Source of the DNA: Intestinibaculum porci
Lineage (GTDB): Bacteria > Bacillota_I > Bacilli_A > Erysipelotrichales > Coprobacillaceae
Length of the DNA: 64,000 nucleotides
Assembly (NCBI RefSeq): GCF_003925875.1
Contig: NZ_AP019309.1
Coordinates: 1,550,001-1,614,000 of the forward strand
Reading direction: 5' to 3'
Shown here: piece after piece, positions 40,815 to 49,657 of the stretch
How positions within the stretch are numbered: position 1 is the first letter of the stretch
Layout of the letters: the number at the start of each line of letters is the position of its first letter
Notes under the pieces: model-generated
The model's database searches: none
What the model saw: the letters and a program-made list of their open reading frames with translations, nothing else
Told to the model about the DNA's origin: nothing
Program-made: the position numbers and the translations under genes

Positions 40815-42779
40815 ATGTCCAGTCATTATGATGAGTCTGATATTCAGATTTTAAAAGGACTTGAAGCCGTAAGAAAGAGACCAGGGATGTATATCGGTTC
40901 AACCGATAGTCGTGGTTTACACCACCTGATCTGGGAAATTGTCGATAACTCAATTGATGAAGCGTTAGCGGGTTATGGCAAAAAAATTACGGTGACTTTA
41001 CATAAAGATGACAGTGTGACTGTCGCCGATGAAGGACGTGGGATGCCGACAGGGACCAATCAGGAAACGGGTCGACCAACCCCAGAAGTCATTTTGACGG
41101 TGCTTCATGCCGGAGGAAAATTCTCGAGTGATGGCGGTTATAAGACTTCAGGCGGCTTACATGGTGTTGGGTCTTCTGTTGTCAATGCCTTAAGTGAATA
41201 TTTAGATTTAACCATCTATCGTGATGGTACTATTTATAAACAGCGTTTTTCGCAAGGCGGCAGTGTGATTGATGAACCGGAAATTGGCGGGAAAACCAAG
41301 AAAACCGGAACAGTCATTCATTTTAAACCAGATATTACGATTTTTAATAAAATTAACTTTAATTTCTCGACCGTTTCTGAACGTTTACGCGAAGATGCTT
41401 TTTTATTAAAAGGCATTGAAATGGTGCTTATTGATGAACGCAGTGAGCGCGAAGAACATTATCATTATGAACATGGGCTAGAAGAATTTATCAGCTGGCT
41501 CAATAGCGGAAAACATAAAAGCATTTCAAAGATTGTCAGCTTTGATGATACCGCCCATGAAATTGAAACGGAAATTGCCTTACAGTTTAATGATGGCTAT
41601 TCGGAAAATATTGTCTCTTTCGTTAACTTAGTGCGTACCGGTGATGGCGGAACCCACGAAATGGGCTTTAAATCGGGCTTAACGAAAGTGTTCAATGAAT
41701 ATGCCCGGAAATATGAACTGCTCAAAAAGAAAGATAAAAACTTAGAAGGCAGTGATGTGCGAGAAGGGTTAACAGCGATCATCTCGATTAAAGTGCCAGA
41801 AGAATTATTACAGTTCGAAGGGCAGACCAAAGGAAAATTAGGGACACCGATCGCCCGTAATATTTTAGAGCAGGTGACGATTGAACAGTTAACCTATTAC
41901 TTAGAAGAAAATAAAGAAGAAGCGGATGCGTTAGTCGCTAAGATGATCAAAGCGGCGAGTGCTCGTAATGCGGCGCGTAAAGCAAGAGAAGCGGAACGGG
42001 GCAGTAAAGCGAAAAGAGAACGTCAGATTTTAAGTGGAAAATTGGCCCCTGCGCAGTCAAAAAATAAGCATAAAAATGAATTGTACTTAGTCGAAGGGGA
42101 TTCCGCCGGCGGCAGCGCGAAGCAAGGCCGTGATCGTAAGTTCCAGGCCATCTTGCCGCTGCGTGGGAAAGTCGTCAATACGGAACGTGCATCGCTAGCG
42201 GATGTGCTGAAAAATGAAGAAATTGCGACGATGATCAATACGATCAATGCTGGTTATGGCTCAGATTTCCATGCCGAAGATTCGGCTTATGATAAAATCA
42301 TTATCATGACCGATGCCGATACCGATGGGGCACATATTCAGATCTTGTTATTAACGTTCTTCTATCGCTATATGAAAGGTCTTATCCAGGCTGGAAAAGT
42401 GTATATTGCCATGCCGCCATTATATAAAGTGGCGAAGAAAAATGGTAAACCGATCTACTGCTGGGATGATAAAGAACTCGAAGAAGCGAAAAAGAAAGTT
42501 GGCCGCGGTTATAATGTTCAGCGTTACAAAGGGTTAGGGGAAATGAATGCGGACCAGTTATGGGAAACGACGATGAATCCGGAAACCCGTACGCTTATTC
42601 AGGTGGGCATTGAAGATGCAGCTTTAGTGGAACGTCGCGTCTCTGTCTTAATGGGTGATAAAGTCGAACCACGTCGTGAATGGATTGAAGATAATGTGGC
42701 CTTCTCCATGGGCGATGACTTTGATGCTTTCACAATGGATCAGAAACAGTTATTAGGAGGTCATGATGGAAAACGATAG
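40815..42779 (+). CDS. parE: DNA topoisomerase IV subunit B
   Basis: A 654-residue GHKL ATPase/TOPRIM protein. RPGMYIGSTDSRGLHHLIWE and EIVDNSIDEA form the ATP site, TSGGLHGVGSSVVNALS follows, and EGDSAGGSAKQGRD plus DADTDGAHI are the TOPRIM metal motifs. GMPTG with PTPEVILTVLHAGGKF and KVVNTERA favour ParE over GyrB. Its partner parC overlaps by 14 bp, and no recF/gyrA context is present, also favouring topoisomerase IV. AAGGAGGTTGATGAA precedes the ATG. Confidence 0.9.
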   Translation: MSSHYDESDIQILKGLEAVRKRPGMYIGSTDSRGLHHLIWEIVDNSIDEALAGYGKKITVTLHKDDSVTVADEGRGMPTGTNQETGRPTPEVILTVLHAGGKFSSDGGYKTSGGLHGVGSSVVNALSEYLDLTIYRDGTIYKQRFSQGGSVIDEPEIGGKTKKTGTVIHFKPDITIFNKINFNFSTVSERLREDAFLLKGIEMVLIDERSEREEHYHYEHGLEEFISWLNSGKHKSISKIVSFDDTAHEIETEIALQFNDGYSENIVSFVNLVRTGDGGTHEMGFKSGLTKVFNEYARKYELLKKKDKNLEGSDVREGLTAIISIKVPEELLQFEGQTKGKLGTPIARNILEQVTIEQLTYYLEENKEEADALVAKMIKAASARNAARKAREAERGSKAKRERQILSGKLAPAQSKNKHKNELYLVEGDSAGGSAKQGRDRKFQAILPLRGKVVNTERASLADVLKNEEIATMINTINAGYGSDFHAEDSAYDKIIIMTDADTDGAHIQILLLTFFYRYMKGLIQAGKVYIAMPPLYKVAKKNGKPIYCWDDKELEEAKKKVGRGYNVQRYKGLGEMNADQLWETTMNPETRTLIQVGIEDAALVERRVSVLMGDKVEPRREWIEDNVAFSMGDDFDAFTMDQKQLLGGHDGKR

Positions 42780-45369
42780 TAAGATTTTAAAGATGTCCTT
42801 AGATGACATCATGGGAGACCGTTTTGGCCGTTATTCTAAATATATTATTCAGGACCGTGCTTTGCCGGATGTCCGTGATGGATTAAAACCAGTACAGCGC
42901 CGTATTCTTTATGCCATGTATAAAGAAGGCAACTTACCAAATAAGCCTTATCGTAAATCGGCAAAAACGGTCGGGGTTGTTATTGGTAACTATCATCCGC
43001 ATGGGGACTTTTCCGTTTATGAAGCGATGGTGCGTCTCTCGCAGGAATGGAAGATGCGCATGCCATTAGTTGACATGCAGGGGAATAACGGGTCTATTGA
43101 TAATGACCCGGCCGCGGCGATGCGATATACCGAAGCGCGTTTAGCGCCAATTGCCTTAGAGTTACTGCGGGATATTGATAAAGATACCGTTGAAATGGCT
43201 TTAAACTTCGATGATACGGAGTATGAACCAACGGTTTTACCAGCTAAATATCCTAACTTATTAGTCAATGGCGCAACGGGGATTTCGGCTGGTTATGCGA
43301 CTGATATTCCGCCGCATAACTTAGGTGAAGTCATTGATGCCACGATTTATCGCATTAAACATCCTCATTGCACTTTTGAACAGCTTCATAAATATATTAA
43401 AGGGCCAGATTTCCCAACGGGCGGGATTGTCGAAGGCTCAAAGGAAATTGCCAATGCTTTGCGCAAAGGCCGCGGCAAGGTTATTGTTCGTTCTCAGACG
43501 ACGATTGAAGAAAAGAAGAATATGAATCAGATTATCATTACGGAAATTCCTTATGAAGTGAATAAAGCCGAATTGGTTCGTAAGATTGATGAAATTCGCT
43601 TTAATCGTGATATTGATGGGATCTTGGAAGTCCGTGATGAATCGGATCGTACCGGTTTGCGGATTGTCATTGATTTAAAGAAAGATGTCGATGCGAATAA
43701 TACGCTTAACTATTTCTTTAAAAATACCGACTTACAAAAGAATTATTCTTATAATATGACAGCCATCAAGGATAAACGTCCTGAATTAATGGGCATTGAA
43801 GAGATTATTGATGGGTATATCAATCATGAAATTGAAGTCGTAACGAGAAGTTCACTCTTTGATTTAGAGAAGGCGAAGAAACGTGAACATATCGTTGAAG
43901 GCTTGATTAAGGCGGTATCGATCTTAGATGAGGTCGTGCATACGATTCGTCAGTCAAAAGATAAAGCGGATGCGAAGAAGAACTTAATGGCCGCTTATGG
44001 CTTTACTGAAGCGCAGGCGGAAGCAATTGTAATGTTACAGTTATATCGTTTAACCAATACGGATATTGTCGCACTGCAAAATGAACAAAATGAATTACAG
44101 GCCTTAATTGCCCATTTACAAGCGATCTTGGATTCCGATGAGGTGTTAAGAGGCGTTATTATTGATGATTTAAAGGCGATTAAGAAGAAATATCCAACCC
44201 CACGTTTAACGAAGATTCAGGAAGAAGTTCGTGATACATCGATTGACGATAAAGCGATGATTATCAGTGAAGACTGTTTAGTGTCTTTAACACGTGATGG
44301 CTATCTGAAAAAGATTTCTCTTCGTTCTTATAAAGCCAGCGCTGGGACACCTATTGGAAAAAAGGATGATGATCAGTTATGCGCTTTATTTGAAGCCAAT
44401 ACTGTGCAAACAATCTTAGCTTTTACAAACAAAGGCAATTACTGCTTTATTCCGGTTCATAAGATTGATGAATTCAAATGGAAAGATTTAGGCAAACATA
44501 TCAGTTATCTGATTAAGGTGCCTAATGATGAAAAATTCATCGGGGCTATTTTAGTGAAAGATTTCCAAAGTGAAAACTATGTTGTCCTCGCTTCTCGTCA
44601 GGGGCAGATCAAACGCGTGGCCATCAAAGATTTTGAAGTCAGTCGTTTCTCGAAACCATTAAAGTGTATGAACTTAAAAGATCAGGATGAACTCATTGAT
44701 GTGCAGCTATCTGATGGGCATAAAGGGCTCGTCTTAACTTCTAAAGCTGGTTATTGCGCTTTATATAGTGAATCAGAAGTTTCCATCTTAGGGATTAAAG
44801 CGGGCGGTATTAAAGGTTTGCGTCTCAATAATGATACTTTAGCCTTTATGCGCGTTTTTGATCCATTAAAAGTGGAATCACTCATGATCTTTAGTCATCC
44901 TTCGGGTATTAAGCGTCTTCACTTAAGTGATATACCAGCAACCAAACGCGGTAATAAAGGTGTTCTCATTTATAAGGCGCCAAAAACCAAACAAACGTCT
45001 ATTATTAATGGGTTTGTCATGGACACGAATGACACATTAGATCTCTATGGCGGGCAGGAGATGTTGACGATTACGGCAAAAGATTATAACTTTATGCCAT
45101 TATCTTCTCGGATGGGTACGATCAAAGATTTTAAAGATACGGATATTTCCTATATTTATGATGCCCGGATGTTAATCGCTGAACCTCACGCTGAGGAAAC
45201 GGGCGATATGAAAGTGGATTTAGAAGTCAAAGCGGAACCTTCATTATTTGATGAAGAAGAAGTGGAAACGATTGAACCAGTAAAGAAAAAAGAAGTGAAA
45301 AAGAAGAAAGAAAAGACAAAGTTTGAACCAATATCCTTTGACGATTTATTAAAGGATGACAACTTTTAA
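42766..45369 (+). CDS. parC: DNA topoisomerase IV subunit A
   Basis: An 867-residue type IIA topoisomerase subunit that cuts and rejoins the DNA gate during decatenation. The catalytic Tyr is in MRYTEARLAP (near 124), the quinolone-determining region includes HPHGDFSVYEAM, and QRRILYAMY is present. The C-terminal beta-propeller blades are seen as repeated NKGNYCF- and SRQGQIKR-like turns, followed by a Lys/Glu-rich tail. AGGAGG at 42755-42760 favours the ATG at 42766 over 42763. It overlaps the end of parE. Confidence 0.95.
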   Translation: MENDSKILKMSLDDIMGDRFGRYSKYIIQDRALPDVRDGLKPVQRRILYAMYKEGNLPNKPYRKSAKTVGVVIGNYHPHGDFSVYEAMVRLSQEWKMRMPLVDMQGNNGSIDNDPAAAMRYTEARLAPIALELLRDIDKDTVEMALNFDDTEYEPTVLPAKYPNLLVNGATGISAGYATDIPPHNLGEVIDATIYRIKHPHCTFEQLHKYIKGPDFPTGGIVEGSKEIANALRKGRGKVIVRSQTTIEEKKNMNQIIITEIPYEVNKAELVRKIDEIRFNRDIDGILEVRDESDRTGLRIVIDLKKDVDANNTLNYFFKNTDLQKNYSYNMTAIKDKRPELMGIEEIIDGYINHEIEVVTRSSLFDLEKAKKREHIVEGLIKAVSILDEVVHTIRQSKDKADAKKNLMAAYGFTEAQAEAIVMLQLYRLTNTDIVALQNEQNELQALIAHLQAILDSDEVLRGVIIDDLKAIKKKYPTPRLTKIQEEVRDTSIDDKAMIISEDCLVSLTRDGYLKKISLRSYKASAGTPIGKKDDDQLCALFEANTVQTILAFTNKGNYCFIPVHKIDEFKWKDLGKHISYLIKVPNDEKFIGAILVKDFQSENYVVLASRQGQIKRVAIKDFEVSRFSKPLKCMNLKDQDELIDVQLSDGHKGLVLTSKAGYCALYSESEVSILGIKAGGIKGLRLNNDTLAFMRVFDPLKVESLMIFSHPSGIKRLHLSDIPATKRGNKGVLIYKAPKTKQTSIINGFVMDTNDTLDLYGGQEMLTITAKDYNFMPLSSRMGTIKDFKDTDISYIYDARMLIAEPHAEETGDMKVDLEVKAEPSLFDEEEVETIEPVKKKEVKKKKEKTKFEPISFDDLLKDDNF

Positions 45370-45394
45370 AGGATACATCGCGTATCCTTTCTTT
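45368..45394 (+). terminator. Terminator after parC
   Basis: AAAGGATAC (45368-45376), ATCGC loop, GTATCCTTT (45382-45390), then CTTTT. Confidence 0.8.
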
Positions 45395-45437
45395 TCGTAA
45401 AGAATTAGTGTACAATACATAAGAAAAGGGTGATGAA

Positions 45438-46529
45438 ATGAGTGAATTAAGATGTTACGGATGTGGCGCGAAGATCCAAAGTGAAGATCCAAAAAGACCA
45501 GGCTACCTGCCAGCAAAAGCTAAGCAGGGAAAAGAGCAGGTCTTATGTCAGCGCTGCTTTAAATTATTACATTATCATACTAAGATCGCATCGCCATTAA
45601 CCCAGGATGACTTTTTAAAAGTCATTTCTAAAATTGGCGACAAAGATGCGCTGGTGGTTTATATTTTAGATTTATTTGATTTTAATGCGTCACAGATTCC
45701 TGGCCTGATGCGTCATATTGGTTATAATGATGTCTTAGTGTTAGCCAATAAACGTGACTTGCTGCCAGCTTCTTTAAAGGAGCATCGTTTGATGATGTGG
45801 GTGCGTCGCCAGTTAAAAGCTGAAGGCTTAAAACCGGTTGATGTCATTATCACAAGCGGGAAAAAGAATCTCAACTTTGATGAGATTTATGAAAAAATTG
45901 ATGCCTATCGTCATGGCCGTGATGTGTATGTTGTCGGGACGACGAATGTGGGCAAGTCGACATTTATTAATGGCTTGCTTAAACATTATGTCCAGGTGAC
46001 AACCCAAATCACCACGAGTGAATTCCCGGGGACAACTTTAGATCTCATCAAAATTCCTTTTGATGAGACAAGCAGTCTTTACGATACACCGGGCATCATG
46101 AATAATCGTCAGATGACTTCCCGCGTAGATGATAAAGTCTTAAAACTGATCATGCCGCAAAGTGAAGTTAAAGCGATGACATATCAGTTATCAGATAAAC
46201 AGAGCCTTTATATTGAAGGTTTAGCGCGCATGGATTATATTGAAGGGGAGAAAGGCAGTTTTACCTGCTTCTTCTCAAAACGCTTAAAGATCCATCGCAC
46301 GAAATTAGAAAATGCGGATGGTCTTTATAACCGTCATAAAACCTTAGCGATTACGCTGCCGGAGATTCAAACGATTGATCAGATGAAAGCCTACGAATTT
46401 ACATTTGATGGCACGAAGCAGGATATCGTCATTGCCGGGTTAGGTTTTATGAGTATTAAAACGAAAGGAAAAGTAGTGATCAGGGTCCCTGAAGGCATTG
46501 ATGTCATTGTCCGTGAACCCCTGGTTTAA
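45438..46529 (+). CDS. yqeH: Ribosome biogenesis GTPase YqeH
   Basis: A 363-residue circularly permuted GTPase needed for 30S assembly. An N-terminal zinc finger CYGCG ... CQRC (C6, C9, C37, C40) is followed by G4 ANKRD (near 108), then G1 GTTNVGKSTF (near 166) and G3 DTPG (near 216), the permuted order. GGGTGATGAA precedes the ATG. It opens a compact operon running to the U32 peptidase gene; the yqeH-yhbY-nadD-yqeK-rsfS order is conserved in Firmicutes. Confidence 0.95.
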   Translation: MSELRCYGCGAKIQSEDPKRPGYLPAKAKQGKEQVLCQRCFKLLHYHTKIASPLTQDDFLKVISKIGDKDALVVYILDLFDFNASQIPGLMRHIGYNDVLVLANKRDLLPASLKEHRLMMWVRRQLKAEGLKPVDVIITSGKKNLNFDEIYEKIDAYRHGRDVYVVGTTNVGKSTFINGLLKHYVQVTTQITTSEFPGTTLDLIKIPFDETSSLYDTPGIMNNRQMTSRVDDKVLKLIMPQSEVKAMTYQLSDKQSLYIEGLARMDYIEGEKGSFTCFFSKRLKIHRTKLENADGLYNRHKTLAITLPEIQTIDQMKAYEFTFDGTKQDIVIAGLGFMSIKTKGKVVIRVPEGIDVIVREPLV

Positions 46530-46535
46530 GAGTAT

Positions 46536-46823
46536 ATGTTAACAAGTAAACAGAAGAAATATTTAAAAAGTGAAGCTCACAGCTTAAAGCCGATCTTTCA
46601 GATTGGCAAAGATGGCGTCAGCCATAAACAGGCGATGACGATCTTAGATGCGTTAGAAAAAAAAGAACTCATCAAAGTGAAATTATTAGATACCTGTCCT
46701 TTAACTGTTCAGCAGGCTGCTTTAGAAATCTCAATGCAGACCAAAGCAGAGGTTGTTCATATTATTGGTCATACGATTATTTTATATAAAGAAAGTGAGA
46801 AAGAAATCTATAAATTACCATGA
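46536..46823 (+). CDS. yhbY: YhbY family RNA-binding protein (CRM domain)
   Basis: A 95-residue single CRM domain protein that binds pre-ribosomal RNA. LTSKQKKYLKSEAHSLKPIF and the QIGKDGVSHKQ loop (GKxG) are typical, as is the C-terminal GHTIILYKES. The ATG is 6 bp after the yqeH stop with only a weak GAG upstream, so coupling is likely. Its end overlaps the nadD start by 4 bp (ATGA). Confidence 0.92.
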   Translation: MLTSKQKKYLKSEAHSLKPIFQIGKDGVSHKQAMTILDALEKKELIKVKLLDTCPLTVQQAALEISMQTKAEVVHIIGHTIILYKESEKEIYKLP

Positions 46824-47905
46824 GAATAGGATTATTAGGCGGCAGTTTTGATCCCGTTCATAAAGGTCATATTGCGATTGCGAAAGAAGCGATTAAGGAC
46901 TTGCATTTAGATGCTTTTCACTTTATTCCGACAAAGAATAATCCCTGGAAAGATACCTGCGTCGCCAGCGCTAAAGATCGCATGGCAATGTTACAAATCG
47001 CGATTGATGATGCACGCATGAGCGTTGATCCCATCGAATGTGACAGTAGAAACAATGAAAAGAATTATACGATTCATACTTTAGAAGCCTTATGCAGCGC
47101 GCATCCTGATGATGAATTCTATTTCCTGATGGGAATGGATCAGGCTTGCGCTTTTGAAAAATGGGTTGAAGCGAAGAAGATCTCTGAAATGGTCCAATTG
47201 GTCGCTTTTAATCGCAGCGGTTACCCAGAAGATCATCAAAATTTAGAAACGTATCACTTTATAAAATTAGACAATCAGCCAATGCATGCTTCCAGCACTG
47301 AAATCAAAGCTGGCGATTTATCGATGATTGCCCCGCCAGTACTGCATTATGCCAGTATGCATGGCCTTTATATCGATACGATGATTCGGCCACGCTTATC
47401 AGAAAAACGCTACCAGCATTCTTTATCAGTCGCGAAGCTGACTGCCGAGTTTGCCCAAAGCAATGGCGCTGATCCTTTAAAAGGCTATATTGCCGGGGTG
47501 ATGCATGATGTCGCGAAGGAACTCGATCATGACTTAGCGAAAAAGATGATGAAAGCTTATTATCCGGATCACCTTGATAGCTCACGGCCAATCTGGCATC
47601 AGTGGTTATCAAGCTATGTAGCCAAACATGAGTTTTATATCGATGATGAGGAAATCCTCAAAGCGATTGAAGATCATACAACCGCTTCTACAAGTATGAC
47701 CACATTAGGGAAATGTCTGTACTGCGCGGATAAATTAGATCCTTTAAGAGGCTATGATTCTAGCGCTGGCATCGCTTTATGTAATAAAGATATCGATGCT
47801 GGGTTTGCCAGTCAGTTAATTCAATTTTATGAATTTTCAAAGAAGAAAAATCGTCCGATTGACGAGATCTTCTTTACCATCTATAAAAAATACGTGAAGG
47901 AGTAG
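46820..47905 (+). CDS. nadD: Nicotinate-nucleotide adenylyltransferase fused to YqeK HD hydrolase
   Basis: A 361-residue fusion. Residues 1-188 are NadD, which makes deamido-NAD from nicotinate mononucleotide and ATP: GGSFDPVHKGHIAIAKEA at the N-terminus and the SSTEIK motif near 163. Residues about 190-361 are YqeK, an HD-domain Ap4A hydrolase: YQHSLSVAK, then GVMHDVAKEL (HD pair) and a later ADKLDP. In many Firmicutes these are separate adjacent genes; the fused form is known from Mollicutes and relatives. No frameshift is needed to read through. Confidence 0.92.
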   Translation: MRIGLLGGSFDPVHKGHIAIAKEAIKDLHLDAFHFIPTKNNPWKDTCVASAKDRMAMLQIAIDDARMSVDPIECDSRNNEKNYTIHTLEALCSAHPDDEFYFLMGMDQACAFEKWVEAKKISEMVQLVAFNRSGYPEDHQNLETYHFIKLDNQPMHASSTEIKAGDLSMIAPPVLHYASMHGLYIDTMIRPRLSEKRYQHSLSVAKLTAEFAQSNGADPLKGYIAGVMHDVAKELDHDLAKKMMKAYYPDHLDSSRPIWHQWLSSYVAKHEFYIDDEEILKAIEDHTTASTSMTTLGKCLYCADKLDPLRGYDSSAGIALCNKDIDAGFASQLIQFYEFSKKKNRPIDEIFFTIYKKYVKE

Positions 47906-47907
47906 TT

Positions 47908-48255
47908 ATGGAAAAATTAGAATGTATTGTGAAAGCCATGGATGACAAGTTAGCTTCTCATATCGTGGCCATTGATATGCGTGGCGCGAGTCCGTTATTT
48001 GACACTTTTGTCTTATGTACTGCGTCAAATGCTCGTTTAATGCAGGCCATCAGCCAAAATGTCGAAGATGCTTTAGCTGAAAACGGCTTTACTATCAACG
48101 CGAAAGAAGGTTTAAGAGATTCTAAATGGATTCTCATTGACTGCGGTGATATTGTTTGCCATATCTTTGAATCTGAAGAAAGAGATGCCTACAACTTAGA
48201 AAAATTATGGGGCGATATGCCACGTATTGATGTAGACCAGTATTTAAAGAAATGA
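47908..48255 (+). CDS. rsfS: Ribosomal silencing factor RsfS
   Basis: A 115-residue Iojap/RsfS protein that binds uL14 and blocks subunit joining when nutrients are scarce. FDTFVLCTASNARLMQAIS and GLRDSKWILIDCGDIVCHIF are diagnostic. GAAGGAG precedes the ATG, 2 bp after nadD. The next gene overlaps by 4 bp. Confidence 0.95.
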   Translation: MEKLECIVKAMDDKLASHIVAIDMRGASPLFDTFVLCTASNARLMQAISQNVEDALAENGFTINAKEGLRDSKWILIDCGDIVCHIFESEERDAYNLEKLWGDMPRIDVDQYLKK

Positions 48256-48965
48256 GTTATCAGGAATTTGCCTATTACTATGATTCATTGATGGATCCAC
48301 AGTTTTATGAAGATTACATGGCCTTTTTAGATCAGCATGTATCGTTTCAAAATGCCATTGAGCTAGGCTGTGGTACGGGTGAGATGACTTTTCGTCTGTT
48401 AGATGAAGGCAAGAAAATCATCGCGACGGATTTAAGTGACGATATGTTAGAGGTAATGGCGGAAAAAGCAGAAATGAAAGGTGTCAAATTACCAATGTTT
48501 CGCATGGATATGTGCGACTTTGAAATCGATGGAAAAATGGATGCCGTGCTTTGTTTCTGCGATTCTTTAAACTATATTACGACTATTGATGGCGTCAAAA
48601 AGGTTTTTGCCAGCGCTTATCGTTCCTTAAAAAAGGGTGGGGCATTCGTTTTTGATGTCAATTCCCTTTATAAGTGTAATGTCATCTTAAAAGATTACTG
48701 TGAAGAAAACCGTGATGATGATTTTTACTTCCATTGGGATGTCAAATCTGATGGTCATGGCGATCTTGTCCATCATGTCATTATTGAAGACTTAGAAAAT
48801 AAAGAGCGCGTTGATGAAATCCACCATCAGCGCAGTTTCTCAAAAGAAACTTATGAGCTGTTATTAAAAGAAGCAGGCTTTACCAAGATCGCGGTCTACA
48901 GTGATTTTGGAGTTTATCAGGAAACATGTGAACGCCTGATTTTTGTCTGCATGAGGGAGGATTAA
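48252..48965 (+). CDS. Class I SAM-dependent methyltransferase
   Basis: A 237-residue methyltransferase commonly found behind rsfS. AdoMet motif I is AIELGCGTGEMTFRL (near 37-51), followed by ATDLSDDML, the acidic loop MDMCDFE, and CFCDSLNYI. The substrate is unknown; the conserved position suggests rRNA or a translation-linked small molecule, but that is inference. ATGA overlap with rsfS. Confidence 0.85.
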   Translation: MSYQEFAYYYDSLMDPQFYEDYMAFLDQHVSFQNAIELGCGTGEMTFRLLDEGKKIIATDLSDDMLEVMAEKAEMKGVKLPMFRMDMCDFEIDGKMDAVLCFCDSLNYITTIDGVKKVFASAYRSLKKGGAFVFDVNSLYKCNVILKDYCEENRDDDFYFHWDVKSDGHGDLVHHVIIEDLENKERVDEIHHQRSFSKETYELLLKEAGFTKIAVYSDFGVYQETCERLIFVCMRED

Positions 48966-49655
48966 ATGTTAGGAATTATTGGGGCAATGCCCGAAGAAGT
49001 CAATGAGTTATTAAAACTTATGGACGTTGAAGAAGAAAAAGAAGATTCAGGTTATAAATTCTATAAAGGAAAATTAGGTCAGAAAGAGACCGTTGTTGTT
49101 CAGGGCGGCATTGGCAAAGTCAATGCGACTATTTCTGCCACTTTATTAGTGCGTGATTTTGATATTGATCATGTCGTTAATATTGGGACAGCGGGCGGTT
49201 TATCACAGGAAGAAGAAGTCGGTGATATTGTCATTTCTGAAAAAGTCGTTCATCACGACTTTGATTTAACGGGCTTTGGCCGCGCTTATGGCGAAGTGCC
49301 AGGCTTTGGTGTTGGTTTTGAAGCGGATCATGAAATGGTGCGTTTATGCAAACAGATCTTAGATCAGAATAAAGCCCGTGCTTATACCGGCTTAATCGCT
49401 TCTGGTGATGCTTTTATTCATACTAAAGCACAGGTTGAAAAGATCTTAAGCCATTTCCCGGAAGCCATGTGTGCTGAAATGGAAGCAGCTTCCGTTGCGC
49501 AGGTCTGCACCGTCTTTAAGATTCCTTTTATTATTACCAGAGGACTTAGTGATATTTACAACAAAGGTAATAATGCCATTCAGTTTGATGAATATCTAAA
49601 AAAAGCGGCTGCTGTCTCCGCTACGATGTGCTATAGCTTAGCGCAGCAGTTATAA
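48966..49655 (+). CDS. mtnN: 5'-methylthioadenosine/S-adenosylhomocysteine nucleosidase
   Basis: A 229-residue Pfs/MTAN enzyme that releases adenine from MTA and SAH, recycling SAM by-products and feeding the AI-2 precursor pathway. GIIGAMPEEVNELL opens it, followed by VNIGTAGGLSQEEEVGDIV, and the active site CAEMEAASVAQVC with the catalytic Asp in RGLSDI. GGAGGATTAA precedes the ATG. Placed after a methyltransferase, it fits clearance of SAH. Confidence 0.95.
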   Translation: MLGIIGAMPEEVNELLKLMDVEEEKEDSGYKFYKGKLGQKETVVVQGGIGKVNATISATLLVRDFDIDHVVNIGTAGGLSQEEEVGDIVISEKVVHHDFDLTGFGRAYGEVPGFGVGFEADHEMVRLCKQILDQNKARAYTGLIASGDAFIHTKAQVEKILSHFPEAMCAEMEAASVAQVCTVFKIPFIITRGLSDIYNKGNNAIQFDEYLKKAAAVSATMCYSLAQQL

Positions 49656-49657
49656 AA

